Assembly: GCA_020636835.1 (NCBI GenBank)
Contig: JACJXC010000005.1
Coordinates: 310,001 to 374,000 of the forward strand
Direction of reading: 5' to 3'
Source: Bacteroidales bacterium
GTDB taxonomy: Bacteria; Bacteroidota; Bacteroidia; Bacteroidales; Tenuifilaceae
Length of the DNA stretch: 64,000 bases
Of the stretch, positions 8,881 through 17,491 are shown one piece after another. The notes below the pieces were generated by a model, which had not been told where the DNA came from, did no database searches, and worked only from the letters and a program-made list of their open reading frames with translations. How positions within the stretch are numbered: the first letter of the stretch is position 1; each line of letters begins with the position of its first letter. A program made the translations under genes and the position numbers.

Positions 8881-9774
8881 TTGCTAACTCTATTCTATTT
8901 CATATTATTCATTGTATCAATTCTGCTTATAGCAATTCAACCGTGGCAATTGCTATATAAGTACAGCGATGCAGTGGCCTATATACTCCAACGAGTATTT
9001 AAATACAGAGTTAAAGTAACACGCAATAACTTAAAACTGGCGTTCCCCGAAAAATCTGAGGAGGAGATTCAAAATCTTGAAAATAGTGTATATAAAAACC
9101 TGGCCGATATATCCGTGGAGGCTCTAAAAGGCTTCTCCATGCTGAATAGACAAGTAAAAGCCCGCCACAAAATAGTAAACCCCGAACTACTGGACAAATA
9201 CTACAGAAACGGACAAAGTATAATTGGCGTAGCCGGCCATATAAACAACTGGGAATGGGGCGCAATGTCGGCAGGACTTCAACTAAAACACTACCCAATT
9301 GCCATATACAAACCGATGAGCAATAAGCTCATTGACTGGTTCATGAAGTGGAATAGATCCGTGCGAGGCACTATGCTATGCCCAACATCCAGCACCTTCG
9401 AAACATTCCAGCAATACCAAACAGCCACATGCCTTTACATTTTGGTAGCCGACCAAAGCCCCTCCGACTTGACCAAAGCCCACTGGATCAACTTCTTTGG
9501 ACAGGAAACGGCATGCATTCATGGCCCCGAAAAATATGCAAAACTGTACAACTATCCAGTTTTTTTTATTGATATTCAAAGAATTAAGAGAGGATTTTAC
9601 GAAATTGAGATAAGCCCGCTGGCCGAAAACCCGGCCACCCTCAAGGAGGGAGAGCTGACGCAAAAATACATGCAGAAGTTGGAAGAGGTAATTCGGAAAA
9701 ACCCAGAATGCTGGCTATGGACACATCGACGATGGAAAAGGAAAAAAACGAGCCATCCATCAGAATCGAATTAA
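8881..9774 (+). CDS. LpxL/HtrB-family lysophospholipid (lipid A) acyltransferase
   Basis: This 297-residue protein has an N-terminal membrane anchor, the catalytic HX4E motif HINNWE (His about 120, Glu about 125), DQSP, and a C-terminal WLWTHRRWK typical of lipid A secondary acyltransferases. The family adds an acyl chain to lipid A precursors at the inner membrane. The start must be TTG 8881: no in-frame ATG occurs before residue 80 and an in-frame stop lies just upstream. It follows the M23 gene by 25 bases. Confidence 0.85.
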   Translation: MLTLFYFILFIVSILLIAIQPWQLLYKYSDAVAYILQRVFKYRVKVTRNNLKLAFPEKSEEEIQNLENSVYKNLADISVEALKGFSMLNRQVKARHKIVNPELLDKYYRNGQSIIGVAGHINNWEWGAMSAGLQLKHYPIAIYKPMSNKLIDWFMKWNRSVRGTMLCPTSSTFETFQQYQTATCLYILVADQSPSDLTKAHWINFFGQETACIHGPEKYAKLYNYPVFFIDIQRIKRGFYEIEISPLAENPATLKEGELTQKYMQKLEEVIRKNPECWLWTHRRWKRKKTSHPSESN

Positions 9775-9922
9775 TATTTTTATACTTTTGTAAAATTCAT
9801 CACTATTTTTGACCAACGAGCAATTTTGAGAGATCAAAGATAGAATACGCAATACAAACAGGCATTTTATTGAGACATCCTGTAAACATATCGACTTAAA
9901 AAGAATCTCAATATAATTAATG

Positions 9923-9946
9923 TACATTTGAACATAGATAAAGGAG
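9923..9946 (+). promoter_or_regulatory. -7 box and unusually clear ribosome binding site
   Basis: TACATTTG (9923-9930) matches TAnnTTTG. AAGGAG (9941-9946) sits 7 bases before ATG 9954; such Shine-Dalgarno sites are rare in this window. Confidence 0.55.
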
Positions 9947-9953
9947 TAAAAAC

Positions 9954-10649
9954 ATGAAAAAACAAGCCCTTCTAATTGCAACGCTAGCGCTAACCGTCCT
10001 TTTAACAGGAACCAGTTATGCCCAAAAATACCGAAAAAAGGAAACATCCGTAATATCGTTCAAACTAAATATAGACTACAGCTATAGAAGTAAATTCGAC
10101 TCGTTCGGAGGATTATTCAACACCCCTAAATACGAAAATGCCAACCGGGTCGACAATCAGATAATCTACACCGCATGGGATTTGATTAGCGAAAGAATTC
10201 GCAACGAGGCAGGTATGCTGCTGCTCCCCTTGGATGCCTACGGCAAAAAGTTCACCTACGACAACTACGGCTTTCCCGACATAGGGATTGCCAAAGCCTT
10301 AAAAAAAGGACAATCAAAATACTACATAAAGATTGATGTGGAAATAGGCCCCGAGCAATCGGCCCGATATGCAACTAAATCTCAACCCGACACGGCAAAC
10401 AAGGTTGTACAGCTTAAGGAGGATGAGTTCAAACCTAAGGTTACCATAAGCCTCACTATCTTTTCCGACAAAGGGATTATTCCGGTAGCCAGTGGCACTG
10501 GCGAAGCCGCAGCCGAGGATATACTAATCCTCAACGAAAATTTCTTCGATGGTATTGCCAATGGAACCACCACGGCAGATCACACAACCCTTTATAAATT
10601 AATCGACAAAGCATCGCAGGATCTTATCATTAGCCTTTTCTCCAAATAG
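9954..10649 (+). CDS. exported protein of unknown function
   Basis: This 231-residue protein has a clear signal peptide (MKKQALLIATLALTVLLTGTSYAQ). The mature part is soluble-looking with alternating beta segments (KPKVTISLTIFSDKGIIPVAS) and no lipobox or membrane span. I do not recognise the family. Only 3 bases separate it from anmK, so the two are probably co-transcribed, which weakly suggests a role in cell-envelope turnover. Confidence 0.75.
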   Translation: MKKQALLIATLALTVLLTGTSYAQKYRKKETSVISFKLNIDYSYRSKFDSFGGLFNTPKYENANRVDNQIIYTAWDLISERIRNEAGMLLLPLDAYGKKFTYDNYGFPDIGIAKALKKGQSKYYIKIDVEIGPEQSARYATKSQPDTANKVVQLKEDEFKPKVTISLTIFSDKGIIPVASGTGEAAAEDILILNENFFDGIANGTTTADHTTLYKLIDKASQDLIISLFSK

Positions 10650-10652
10650 CAC

Positions 10653-11738
10653 ATGCCATCGCTTTTACAAGAAAAAAAAACTAGCTACACGGGTATTGGC
10701 GTAATGTCGGGCACCTCCCTCGATGGGTTGGATATATGCCTATGTAAATTCACCCGTAAGGAACCTCTGGGATGGGATTACTCGATACTCAAAGCCGAAA
10801 CACAAGCCTACCCGCTGGAACTAAAAAAGCAACTAGAGCAATCGCCCGGCTATACTGGCGAACAGTTGACGCAATTTGACTACCATTATGGGCATTGGAT
10901 TGGCAATGCGGTTAACCAATTCCTCGAAAATACCGAGGGGTTGCCCTCATTTGTGGCATCGCATGGACACACTATCTTTCACAACCCCAAACAGGGCTAC
11001 ACCTTGCAAATTGGAAAAGGGGCGGCAATTGCAGCCAAAACCGGAATCCCTTGTGTGTCGGACTTCCGCTCCTCGGACGTATCGCGCGGTGGACAGGGAG
11101 CGCCATTGGTTCCCATTGGCGATAAACTACTATTTTCAGAATACGACATCTGCTTAAACCTGGGAGGAATAGCCAATCTGAGCTTCAATGATAACCATCA
11201 GCAACGCATCGCCTACGATATATGCCCCTGCAACATGATTCTGAACTATTTAGCCCAATTGCAAGGAGCAGAATACGACAAGGATGGGCAGCTTGGCGCT
11301 AAAGGGAGCATCAACATCAACCTACTCAATGCGCTAAACGAACTGGATTACTACAAAACGACACATCCGAAATCGCTGGGGCGCGAGTGGTTCGAATCCA
11401 ATATTCTGGAGTTAATCAACAACACCGAATGCTCCATAGCCGACAAGCTGCGAACAGCCTACGAACACATTGCCCACCAAATAACCACGGTTACCAATTC
11501 CACGGAAGGAAAGAACCTGCTTATCACCGGGGGTGGAGCCAAAAATAAGTTTCTGGCAAGCCGAATTACCGAGAAATCAAAAAAAGAGGTAATTATTCCC
11601 GATACCCTCACAATAGACTTTAAGGAAGCTTTGATTTTCGCCTTTCTAGGGGTTCTCCACTTCGAACAATCAAATGGTGCGCTAACCAGTGTTACCGGAG
11701 CATACAACGATTCCATCTGTGGCTGTTTATACTACTAG
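10653..11738 (+). CDS. anmK: Anhydro-N-acetylmuramic acid kinase
   Basis: This 361-residue protein carries GVMSGTSLDGLD near the N-terminus (ATP/sugar site of the AnmK family), HGHTIFHNP, LNLGGIANL and a C-terminal LLITGGGAKNKFL. AnmK phosphorylates and opens 1,6-anhydro-MurNAc released by lytic transglycosylases, giving MurNAc-6-phosphate for peptidoglycan recycling in the cytoplasm. Length is normal for the family. Confidence 0.95.
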   Translation: MPSLLQEKKTSYTGIGVMSGTSLDGLDICLCKFTRKEPLGWDYSILKAETQAYPLELKKQLEQSPGYTGEQLTQFDYHYGHWIGNAVNQFLENTEGLPSFVASHGHTIFHNPKQGYTLQIGKGAAIAAKTGIPCVSDFRSSDVSRGGQGAPLVPIGDKLLFSEYDICLNLGGIANLSFNDNHQQRIAYDICPCNMILNYLAQLQGAEYDKDGQLGAKGSININLLNALNELDYYKTTHPKSLGREWFESNILELINNTECSIADKLRTAYEHIAHQITTVTNSTEGKNLLITGGGAKNKFLASRITEKSKKEVIIPDTLTIDFKEALIFAFLGVLHFEQSNGALTSVTGAYNDSICGCLYY

Positions 11739-11838
11739 GCATAAAGTTTTTCTATTGGGCAATTAAACAATTGGGCAGTTTAATAATCAAAAAAAGTATT
11801 AGGTTTGCCAAACCGATAATTCTAAAACTTCAAAAAAT

Positions 11839-13587
11839 ATGAGAAAACTCACAGTCAGAATGCTTGCTGTTGTCGTAATAGGCTTAATTGCCAAACAAAC
11901 ATCAGCATGCACCAATTTCCTTGTAACCAAAGGCGCCTCGGTGGATGGATCGACAATGATTACCTACGCAGCCGATTCGCACTACCTTTTTGGGGAACTA
12001 TACTTTAAACCAGCAGCCGACTACCCCGCAGGAGCATTGATGAAAATATACGAATGGGATACCGGAAAATATCTAGGCGAAATACTCCAAGCCCCCCATA
12101 CCTATTCGGTTGTAGGTAATATGAACGAATTTCAGGTTTCCATTGGCGAAACCACCTACGGGGGAAAAGATCTACAGGACAGCACCGGGTTAATAGACTA
12201 TGGATCGCTGATATACCTAGCTCTTCAACGATCGAAAACTGCCAGAGAGGCCATTAAGGTGATGACCGAACTGGTAGAACAATACGGATACTACAGCTCC
12301 GGGGAATCATTCTCAATAGCTGACCCCAACGAGGTTTGGATTCTGGAAATGATCGGGAAGGGAACCGATATGAAAGTCGACAAAAAGACAAAGAAATCCT
12401 ACAATACCAATAAGGGTGCAGTATGGGTAGCCATTCGCATACCCGATGGATACGTATCGGGACATGCCAACCAGGCTCGCATTACCACATTTCCACTCGA
12501 AAACCTAAAAACCTCAATCAGTTCAAAGAATATTGATAAGATATTTAACCCCGAGGTAGAGGTGGTTTACGCTCACGACGTGATTACATTTGCCCGCAGC
12601 AAAAAATTCTTCAATGGGAAAGATGAGGAATTCAGTTTCTCGGACACCTATGCTCCAGTTGACTTTGGCGCAGCCCGCTTTTGCGAGATAAGGGTTTGGG
12701 CCTTCTTTAAGGATGTAAATAAAACAATGTGGGATTACCTCGACTACGCCAAAGGCCATAACCTTAGCAAACGCATGCCCCTATACATCAAACCCGAACG
12801 CAAGCTATCGGCAAGGGATATGATGAATTTTATGCGCGACTACCTACAGGGAACAGAACTCGATATGAGCAAAGATCCAGGAGCAGGCCCCCATGGCCTC
12901 CCCTACCGCTGGCGTCCACTTACCTGGAAATACGATGGCAAAACCTACGTTAACGAGCGTGCCACCGTTACCCAGCAAACCGGATTTTCGTTTGTGGCTC
13001 AAGCCCGCAACTGGCTACCCAACCCCATTGGCGGAATATTCTGGTTTAGCGTTGACGATGCTGGAACTACCGTTTACTTCCCTGCTTACTGCGGAATAAC
13101 TGCCGTTCCCGAAACATACGCAGAGGGTAATGGCGACATGCTAACCTACCGCGACAACTGCGCATTCTGGACATTTAGCAAAGTATCGAATTTTGCGTAT
13201 CTGCGATACGATTTAATGAGCCAAGACATCCGCAAAGTTCAGGACGAACTGGAAAACCGGTTCATCAACAACACCCCCATTGTTGACGCTGGAGCCAAGG
13301 AGCTATACGCCCAAAGCCCCGAAAAAGCAATTCAGTACCTAACCGACTACTCGGTAAGCACAGGGAACTACGTGGTCAACCGATGGGAAAAGCTATTCCA
13401 GTACCTATTGGTAAAATATATAGATGGCAATGTAAAGCAGGAAAACAATGGCCAATTCAAATACAACGAGTATAATGCCTGCCCTGCATCGGTAAGCAAC
13501 CCACAGTATCCCGACTGGTGGAAAAAGAATGTGATTGACGCCACTGGCGACAAACTGCTACAACCAGCAAATGCTGGTGGACACTAA
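11839..13587 (+). CDS. C69 family dipeptidase, secreted
   Basis: This 582-residue member of the peptidase C69/PepD family has a signal peptide that ends so that Cys24 (SACTNFLVTKG) becomes the N-terminal nucleophile, as expected for Ntn hydrolases. Further family segments are GSTMITYAADSH, NEFQVSIGETT and ANQARITTFP. It is expected to cleave dipeptides in the periplasm. A TAGGTTTG -7 box lies at 11800-11807. It is a single gene followed by a perfect 34-base palindromic terminator. Confidence 0.87.
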   Translation: MRKLTVRMLAVVVIGLIAKQTSACTNFLVTKGASVDGSTMITYAADSHYLFGELYFKPAADYPAGALMKIYEWDTGKYLGEILQAPHTYSVVGNMNEFQVSIGETTYGGKDLQDSTGLIDYGSLIYLALQRSKTAREAIKVMTELVEQYGYYSSGESFSIADPNEVWILEMIGKGTDMKVDKKTKKSYNTNKGAVWVAIRIPDGYVSGHANQARITTFPLENLKTSISSKNIDKIFNPEVEVVYAHDVITFARSKKFFNGKDEEFSFSDTYAPVDFGAARFCEIRVWAFFKDVNKTMWDYLDYAKGHNLSKRMPLYIKPERKLSARDMMNFMRDYLQGTELDMSKDPGAGPHGLPYRWRPLTWKYDGKTYVNERATVTQQTGFSFVAQARNWLPNPIGGIFWFSVDDAGTTVYFPAYCGITAVPETYAEGNGDMLTYRDNCAFWTFSKVSNFAYLRYDLMSQDIRKVQDELENRFINNTPIVDAGAKELYAQSPEKAIQYLTDYSVSTGNYVVNRWEKLFQYLLVKYIDGNVKQENNGQFKYNEYNACPASVSNPQYPDWWKKNVIDATGDKLLQPANAGGH

Positions 13588-13618
13588 AGGAAAAGGGGCT
13601 TAAGCCCCTTTTCCTTTA
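13585..13618. terminator. perfect 34-base palindrome ending the C69 gene
   Basis: A 17-base arm ending in AAAAGGGGCTT is followed immediately by its exact complement, with no loop bases. The first bases overlap the stop codon. The arm's A-rich 5' part gives T-rich RNA at the 3' end, so it can act as a terminator in both directions. Confidence 0.7.
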
Positions 13619-13649
13619 AATAATTCGCAAGAAATATTTGAAAGAAAAG

Positions 13650-13680
13650 TTGGTTTAATTATCAAATTTTCATATTTTTG
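13650..13680 (+). promoter_or_regulatory. promoter of rplS
   Basis: TTG (13650-13652), 20 bases, TATTTTTG (13673-13680): a full match to the Bacteroidota consensus. Transcription would begin near 13687, giving a 5' UTR of about 80 bases. Confidence 0.7.
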
Positions 13681-13686
13681 CGGCCT

Positions 13687-13766
13687 ATTTGGTGCGTAAT
13701 CTCTTGCTAGGACTTAGGGGCCAGTAATATTGCGCATTTATGAACAAACATTAAAAACATACGAAA
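13687..13766 (+). promoter_or_regulatory. structured 5' leader of rplS (candidate ribosomal-protein leader)
   Basis: The leader contains TGCGTAAT (13693-13700) pairing with ATTGCGCA (13729-13736, one G-U), enclosing a region with a small CTA/TAG hairpin and GC-rich segments. The structure begins about 6 bases after the predicted start site. Leaders that bind L19 or its partner and regulate rplS are known in other bacteria; such a role here is inference. Confidence 0.45.
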
Positions 13767-14126
13767 ATGAATCTTATTAAAGTAGCCGAAGAGTCGTTTG
13801 CAGTAAAAAAAGAGCATCCCGACTTTAAAAGCGGTGATACTATTGTTGTTCACTATAAGATTATTGAGGGGAACAAGGAGCGTATCCAGAACTACCGCGG
13901 CGTAGTTATTCAACGCAAAGGTACTGGTACTACAGAGACTTTTACCGTAAGAAAAATCTCCAGCGGTGTTGGCGTTGAAAGGATTTTCCCAACCAATTCG
14001 CCTTTCATCGATAAAATTGAAGTGCTTAAAGAAGGTAAAGTTCGCAGAGCCCGTATTTTCTATCTACGCGACTTAACCGGAAAGAAAGCTCGCATCAAAG
14101 AGAAGAAAAGAAGAATCGACAACTAA
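13767..14126 (+). CDS. rplS: 50S ribosomal protein L19
   Basis: This 119-residue protein matches L19 throughout: FKSGDTIVVHYKIIEGNKER, YRGVVIQRKG, TFTVRKISSGVGVERIFP and a basic tail with YLRDLTGKKARIKE. It sits at the 30S-50S interface. Usually rplS follows rpsP-rimM-trmD, but here it is monocistronic, with its own promoter, structured leader and terminator. Confidence 0.97.
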   Translation: MNLIKVAEESFAVKKEHPDFKSGDTIVVHYKIIEGNKERIQNYRGVVIQRKGTGTTETFTVRKISSGVGVERIFPTNSPFIDKIEVLKEGKVRRARIFYLRDLTGKKARIKEKKRRIDN

Positions 14127-14162
14127 TAAAAAAAATCCCCAAATTTTTGGGGATTTTTTTTA
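14127..14162 (+). terminator. terminator of rplS
   Basis: AATCCCC and GGGGATT arms enclose a short AAATTTTT loop and are followed by a run of T residues directly after the L19 stop. Confidence 0.85.
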
Positions 14163-14170
14163 CTCATTCC

Positions 14171-14200
14171 TTGCGAGTACAAAAATTTTACATATCTTTG
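14171..14200 (+). promoter_or_regulatory. promoter of tRNA-Arg
   Basis: TTG (14171-14173), 19 bases, TATCTTTG (14193-14200). The predicted start is about 10 bases before the mature tRNA. Confidence 0.7.
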
Positions 14201-14216
14201 CACTCGCAATTCAGAC

Positions 14217-14290
14217 GGCTCCGTAGCATAACTGAATAGTGCATCTGACTACGGATCAGAAGGTTACAGGTTTGAATCCTGTCGGAGTCA
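14217..14290 (+). tRNA. tRNA-Arg (ACG)
   Basis: A full cloverleaf is visible: acceptor GGCTCCG/CGGAGTC, D stem GCAT/GTGC, anticodon stem TCTGA/TCAGA around the loop CTACGGA (anticodon ACG, wobble A normally converted to inosine), T stem ACAGG/CCTGT and discriminator A. CCA is not encoded. Confidence 0.96.
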
Positions 14291-14292
14291 CT

Positions 14293-14327
14293 AAAAACCA
14301 CTTACAACATAAGTAAGTGGTTTTTAT
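14293..14327 (+). terminator. terminator of tRNA-Arg
   Basis: AAAAACCACTTAC and GTAAGTGGTTTTT form a 13-base-pair stem with a 7-base loop, followed by T-rich sequence. Confidence 0.85.
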
Positions 14328-14364
14328 TTTTATTACAGACCTGTTACATTATCCGTTTTTAGGA

Positions 14365-14784
14365 TCAATAGATCTCGCGTTTCGAGAAAAAGAAACACCA
14401 CTCCCGCTCCGCATTCTCATAGCTATCCGATGCATGAATGGCATTAAAGGTGGTATTTGTACCATACAGCTTCCGAATTGTACCATCGGCGGCCTGCGCC
14501 GGATCGGTTTTACCAATTACCTCCCGCAAAGTTTCCACCGCATTGGCTCGTTCCAACACCATGGCCATTACCGGTCCCGAGCTAATGAAGGCGGTAAGTT
14601 TATCAAAAAAATCCTTTCCGCGGTGAATATCGTAAAACTGCTCGGCCTTCCCCTGCGTTAACATGGTAATTTTGATCCCCCGTACTTTAAATCCAGCTTT
14701 TAAGATTAACAGTAAGATATCGCTTACGCAATCTTTTTTGAAAGAGTCGGGCTTAATCATACAAAATGTGAAACGTGTATTCAT
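14365..14784 (-). CDS. ndk: Nucleoside diphosphate kinase
   Basis: From ATG 14784 (MNTRFTFCMIKPDSF) the protein has 139 residues, the usual family length. The active-site motif NAIHASDS contains the phosphohistidine (His about 117). Ndk balances nucleoside triphosphates with ATP as phosphate donor. A longer frame extends 16 codons upstream without conservation, so the inner ATG is chosen. It is convergent with the tRNA-Arg gene. Confidence 0.95.
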   Translation of the reverse strand: MNTRFTFCMIKPDSFKKDCVSDILLLILKAGFKVRGIKITMLTQGKAEQFYDIHRGKDFFDKLTAFISSGPVMAMVLERANAVETLREVIGKTDPAQAADGTIRKLYGTNTTFNAIHASDSYENAEREWCFFFSKREIY

Positions 14785-14913
14785 CGCGCAAAATTTAAAT
14801 GATAAATAACTAGATAAAGGAGCTAACACCACCGTAAAATTGTATTTATTAACGTATGGGTATTATTAGCACTTTTTTTCTAATTTAGTCAAATTATTCG
14901 TTCTGGCAATGGC

Positions 14914-14921
14914 TATCTTTG
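14914..14921 (+). promoter_or_regulatory. -7 box TATCTTTG of nrnA
   Basis: The exact TAnnTTTG box overlaps an upstream ATG (14909), which therefore cannot be the translation start. The next in-frame ATG, 14948, lies about 20 bases after the predicted transcription start. Confidence 0.6.
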
Positions 14922-14947
14922 TATTAATCAATCAAAAAAAAACATTA

Positions 14948-15985
14948 ATGCACTTAAATTTTGACATCCAATCGCTTACACAGTTTAAAACTCTACTCCG
15001 CCAATCGGAGCGCATTGTGGTAACTACGCACCACAACCCCGACGGCGATGCCATTGGATCGGTACTCGGCATGTACCACATCCTATGCAGAGAAGGAATT
15101 GATGCAACAATTATCTCGCCCAATGGATTCCCCGAATTTCTGGCATGGCTACCAGAGGCCAGCCAAATAATTAAATACTCACAACAGAAGGAAACGGGCA
15201 ACAAACTAATCGCGGAAGCGGATTTAATCCTTTGCCTCGACTTCAACGGATTTCGTAGAACCGAAACAATGGAAAAGACCCTTGCGGAATCACCGGCAAA
15301 AAAAATACTGATCGACCACCACCCCGACCCCGAAAACACGTTCGACATCCAATTCTCGTTCACCGAGGTAAGTTCAACCGCCGAGCTGGTGTACGAGATT
15401 GCCTATGAGCTTTTTGGCAACAACTCAATCGACAAGAATGCTGCGGAATGCCTTTATGTAGGCATTATGACGGATACCGGCTCGTTCAGCTACGCCTGTT
15501 CGCGCAAACGCACATTCGACATTGCCGGCGAACTGGTTGGCAAGGGGGTTGCCGTGGATAGAGTGCAAGGCTTGGTTTACAACAACTACTCTGCTAGCCG
15601 TATGCAACTACTAGGCTACTGCCTATCGGAGAAGATGAGGGTTTTCCCAGAGCATTGCGCGGCCTACCTGTGGCTAAGCAAAGATGAGTTAAACCGATTT
15701 GCACATAAAACAGGCGATACCGAAGGGTTTGTGAATTACCCCCTATCAATTAAAGGCATCGTTTTTTCCGTACTATTTATCGAAAACGATGGGTTTGTCA
15801 AAATATCGCTACGCTCGCGGGGAAAATTCCCTGTAAACGAGTTCTCCAAGAAGTATTACACCGGGGGAGGTCATACCAATGCCGCAGGAGGAAAAGCATA
15901 CGCCCCCATGGCCGATGTAATACAACAATTCGAAGATCTGCTCAAACTCCACTCAAACGAGCTTAACGCATCAAAACAGATATAA
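14948..15985 (+). CDS. nrnA: DHH phosphoesterase, NrnA-type oligoribonuclease/pAp phosphatase
   Basis: This 345-residue protein carries HHNPDGDAIGS near residue 32, the DHH motif in DHHPDP (about 123-125) and a C-terminal DHHA1 domain with GGGHTNAAGG. NrnA degrades 2-5 nt RNAs and dephosphorylates 3'-phosphoadenosine 5'-phosphate, standing in for Orn, which Bacteroidota lack. The start ATG 14948 follows the promoter. Confidence 0.92.
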   Translation: MHLNFDIQSLTQFKTLLRQSERIVVTTHHNPDGDAIGSVLGMYHILCREGIDATIISPNGFPEFLAWLPEASQIIKYSQQKETGNKLIAEADLILCLDFNGFRRTETMEKTLAESPAKKILIDHHPDPENTFDIQFSFTEVSSTAELVYEIAYELFGNNSIDKNAAECLYVGIMTDTGSFSYACSRKRTFDIAGELVGKGVAVDRVQGLVYNNYSASRMQLLGYCLSEKMRVFPEHCAAYLWLSKDELNRFAHKTGDTEGFVNYPLSIKGIVFSVLFIENDGFVKISLRSRGKFPVNEFSKKYYTGGGHTNAAGGKAYAPMADVIQQFEDLLKLHSNELNASKQI

Positions 15986-16030
15986 AAACCATCAATGAAC
16001 AAACAATATCAACCCAAGAGTTGTACCCCG

Positions 16031-16561
16031 ATGAAGCATTACGCCCTATACTCCATTATTATCGCAACAACAATAGCATCGTGCCAACCGAACAAAACCG
16101 AAACCCGCAAACAAATGGATAAAGCGCAGACCAAAGAAGCACTTGCGCGCATTAACAGGGTTTTGGTAAAGGAGGATCGGGAGCAAATTGAAGGCTACAT
16201 TAAGCGTCAAAAACTAATGGGAATGAGGGAGAGTAAAACTGGGCTCTTCCACCTAGTGTGGGGAAATGCCACTGGTGACTCGGTAAAAAAGAACGATTTG
16301 GTTGAGTACAGCTTCCGGGTAACATTGCTGGACGGAACGCTCTGCTACGAGTCCAAACCCGACTCGCTGGGCACCTTTGTAGTTGGACATGGCGGAGTAG
16401 AATCGGGACTCGAGGAGGGCATTCTACTGATGAAACAAGGACAAAAGGCAAAATTCATAATGCCACCCTACCTTGCGCATGGCTTAATTGGCGATGCAAA
16501 CCGAATTCCAGCCCGGGCTATCATTGTATATGACATAGAATTACATAAAGTGTCCCATTAA
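16031..16561 (+). CDS. FKBP-type peptidyl-prolyl isomerase lipoprotein, GldI-like
   Basis: From ATG 16031 the protein has 176 residues with a lipoprotein signal (YSIIIATTIASC). A helical linker precedes one FKBP domain (KKNDLVEYSFRVTLLDGTLCYES to IVYDIELHKV). The size and layout resemble GldI, an isomerase lipoprotein tied to gliding/T9SS, but that assignment is tentative. Several usual FKBP active-site aromatics are replaced. It follows nrnA and is the first of three tandem FKBP lipoproteins. Confidence 0.8.
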   Translation: MKHYALYSIIIATTIASCQPNKTETRKQMDKAQTKEALARINRVLVKEDREQIEGYIKRQKLMGMRESKTGLFHLVWGNATGDSVKKNDLVEYSFRVTLLDGTLCYESKPDSLGTFVVGHGGVESGLEEGILLMKQGQKAKFIMPPYLAHGLIGDANRIPARAIIVYDIELHKVSH

Positions 16562-16606
16562 TTTGAATACTTTCGTTAACTTTACATCGATTAAAACATC
16601 AATCAA

Positions 16607-17491
16607 ATGAGGAAATCGCAACTCTTAATAGCCACATTACTGATACTTATTGTAGGCTGTACCAATAATTCCAAGCTATTCGAAGGATACTCGGTAACCA
16701 GTACCGGGATTCATTATAAACTTATTGGCCTAGGCGATGGCATTGCGCCAGCCAAACCCACCAATTACGTTGCGGTAAACATCTGCTACCGAACAGTAAC
16801 CGACTCCATATTCTTCCAAGCTTTCAGGCAGTTCCAGCTCACCGAACCGCATTACGAAGGATCGATAGACGAATGCTTCATGATGCTCTCGCAGGGCGAT
16901 AGTGCCACATTCTACATCAAGGCGCAACCTTTTTTTGCACAAACCCTCGAAACGGAACTCCCCAAGTTTATTCAACCCGACGATTACATGCGAATCGACA
17001 TCCGGATGGTTGAAGTGAAACAAGCCGAGGATTTTAACCGCGAGATAGAGGCCTTCATGTCGTGGATTGAAGACTTTGGAGATTACGAAAAGGTGATTAT
17101 TAAACAATACCTCGATGGACAGAAACTAACGGTACAGCCCACCGAATCGGGGTTATACATAGTGCCACAAATTCAAACGGCACGTACCCCAGTTGAGGTT
17201 GGCGATACAGTAACCATCCACTACGAGGGCCGATTCCTCAACGGAAAGATATTCGACTCCACCCGCAAACGTAACGAGGCCTTCCAGTACGTTTACGGCC
17301 AAAAATGGCAGGTAATCCCCGGTATCGACGAGGCAGTTGGAAAAATGCACGAAGGCGAAAAATCGATGCTAATTGTACCATCGCACCTTGCATTCGGCGA
17401 GCAGGGAAACTCCAGCGGAGTAATACCCGCCTTTACATCGGTAGTGTTTGAACTGGAAATTGTTGAAGTTAAGAAAGGAATAAAGCAATGA
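16607..17491 (+). CDS. FKBP-type peptidyl-prolyl isomerase lipoprotein with two FKBP modules
   Basis: The 294-residue lipoprotein (lipobox LIVGC, Cys18) has a divergent first FKBP-like module (about 30-145) and a canonical second one (about 180-290) with GDTVTIHYEGRFLNGKIFDST, FQYVYGQKWQVIPGIDEAV, PSHLAFGE and VFELEIVEV. It is expected to help fold periplasmic or outer-membrane proteins. The next gene overlaps its stop by four bases (ATGA), so translation is probably coupled. Confidence 0.87.
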   Translation: MRKSQLLIATLLILIVGCTNNSKLFEGYSVTSTGIHYKLIGLGDGIAPAKPTNYVAVNICYRTVTDSIFFQAFRQFQLTEPHYEGSIDECFMMLSQGDSATFYIKAQPFFAQTLETELPKFIQPDDYMRIDIRMVEVKQAEDFNREIEAFMSWIEDFGDYEKVIIKQYLDGQKLTVQPTESGLYIVPQIQTARTPVEVGDTVTIHYEGRFLNGKIFDSTRKRNEAFQYVYGQKWQVIPGIDEAVGKMHEGEKSMLIVPSHLAFGEQGNSSGVIPAFTSVVFELEIVEVKKGIKQ

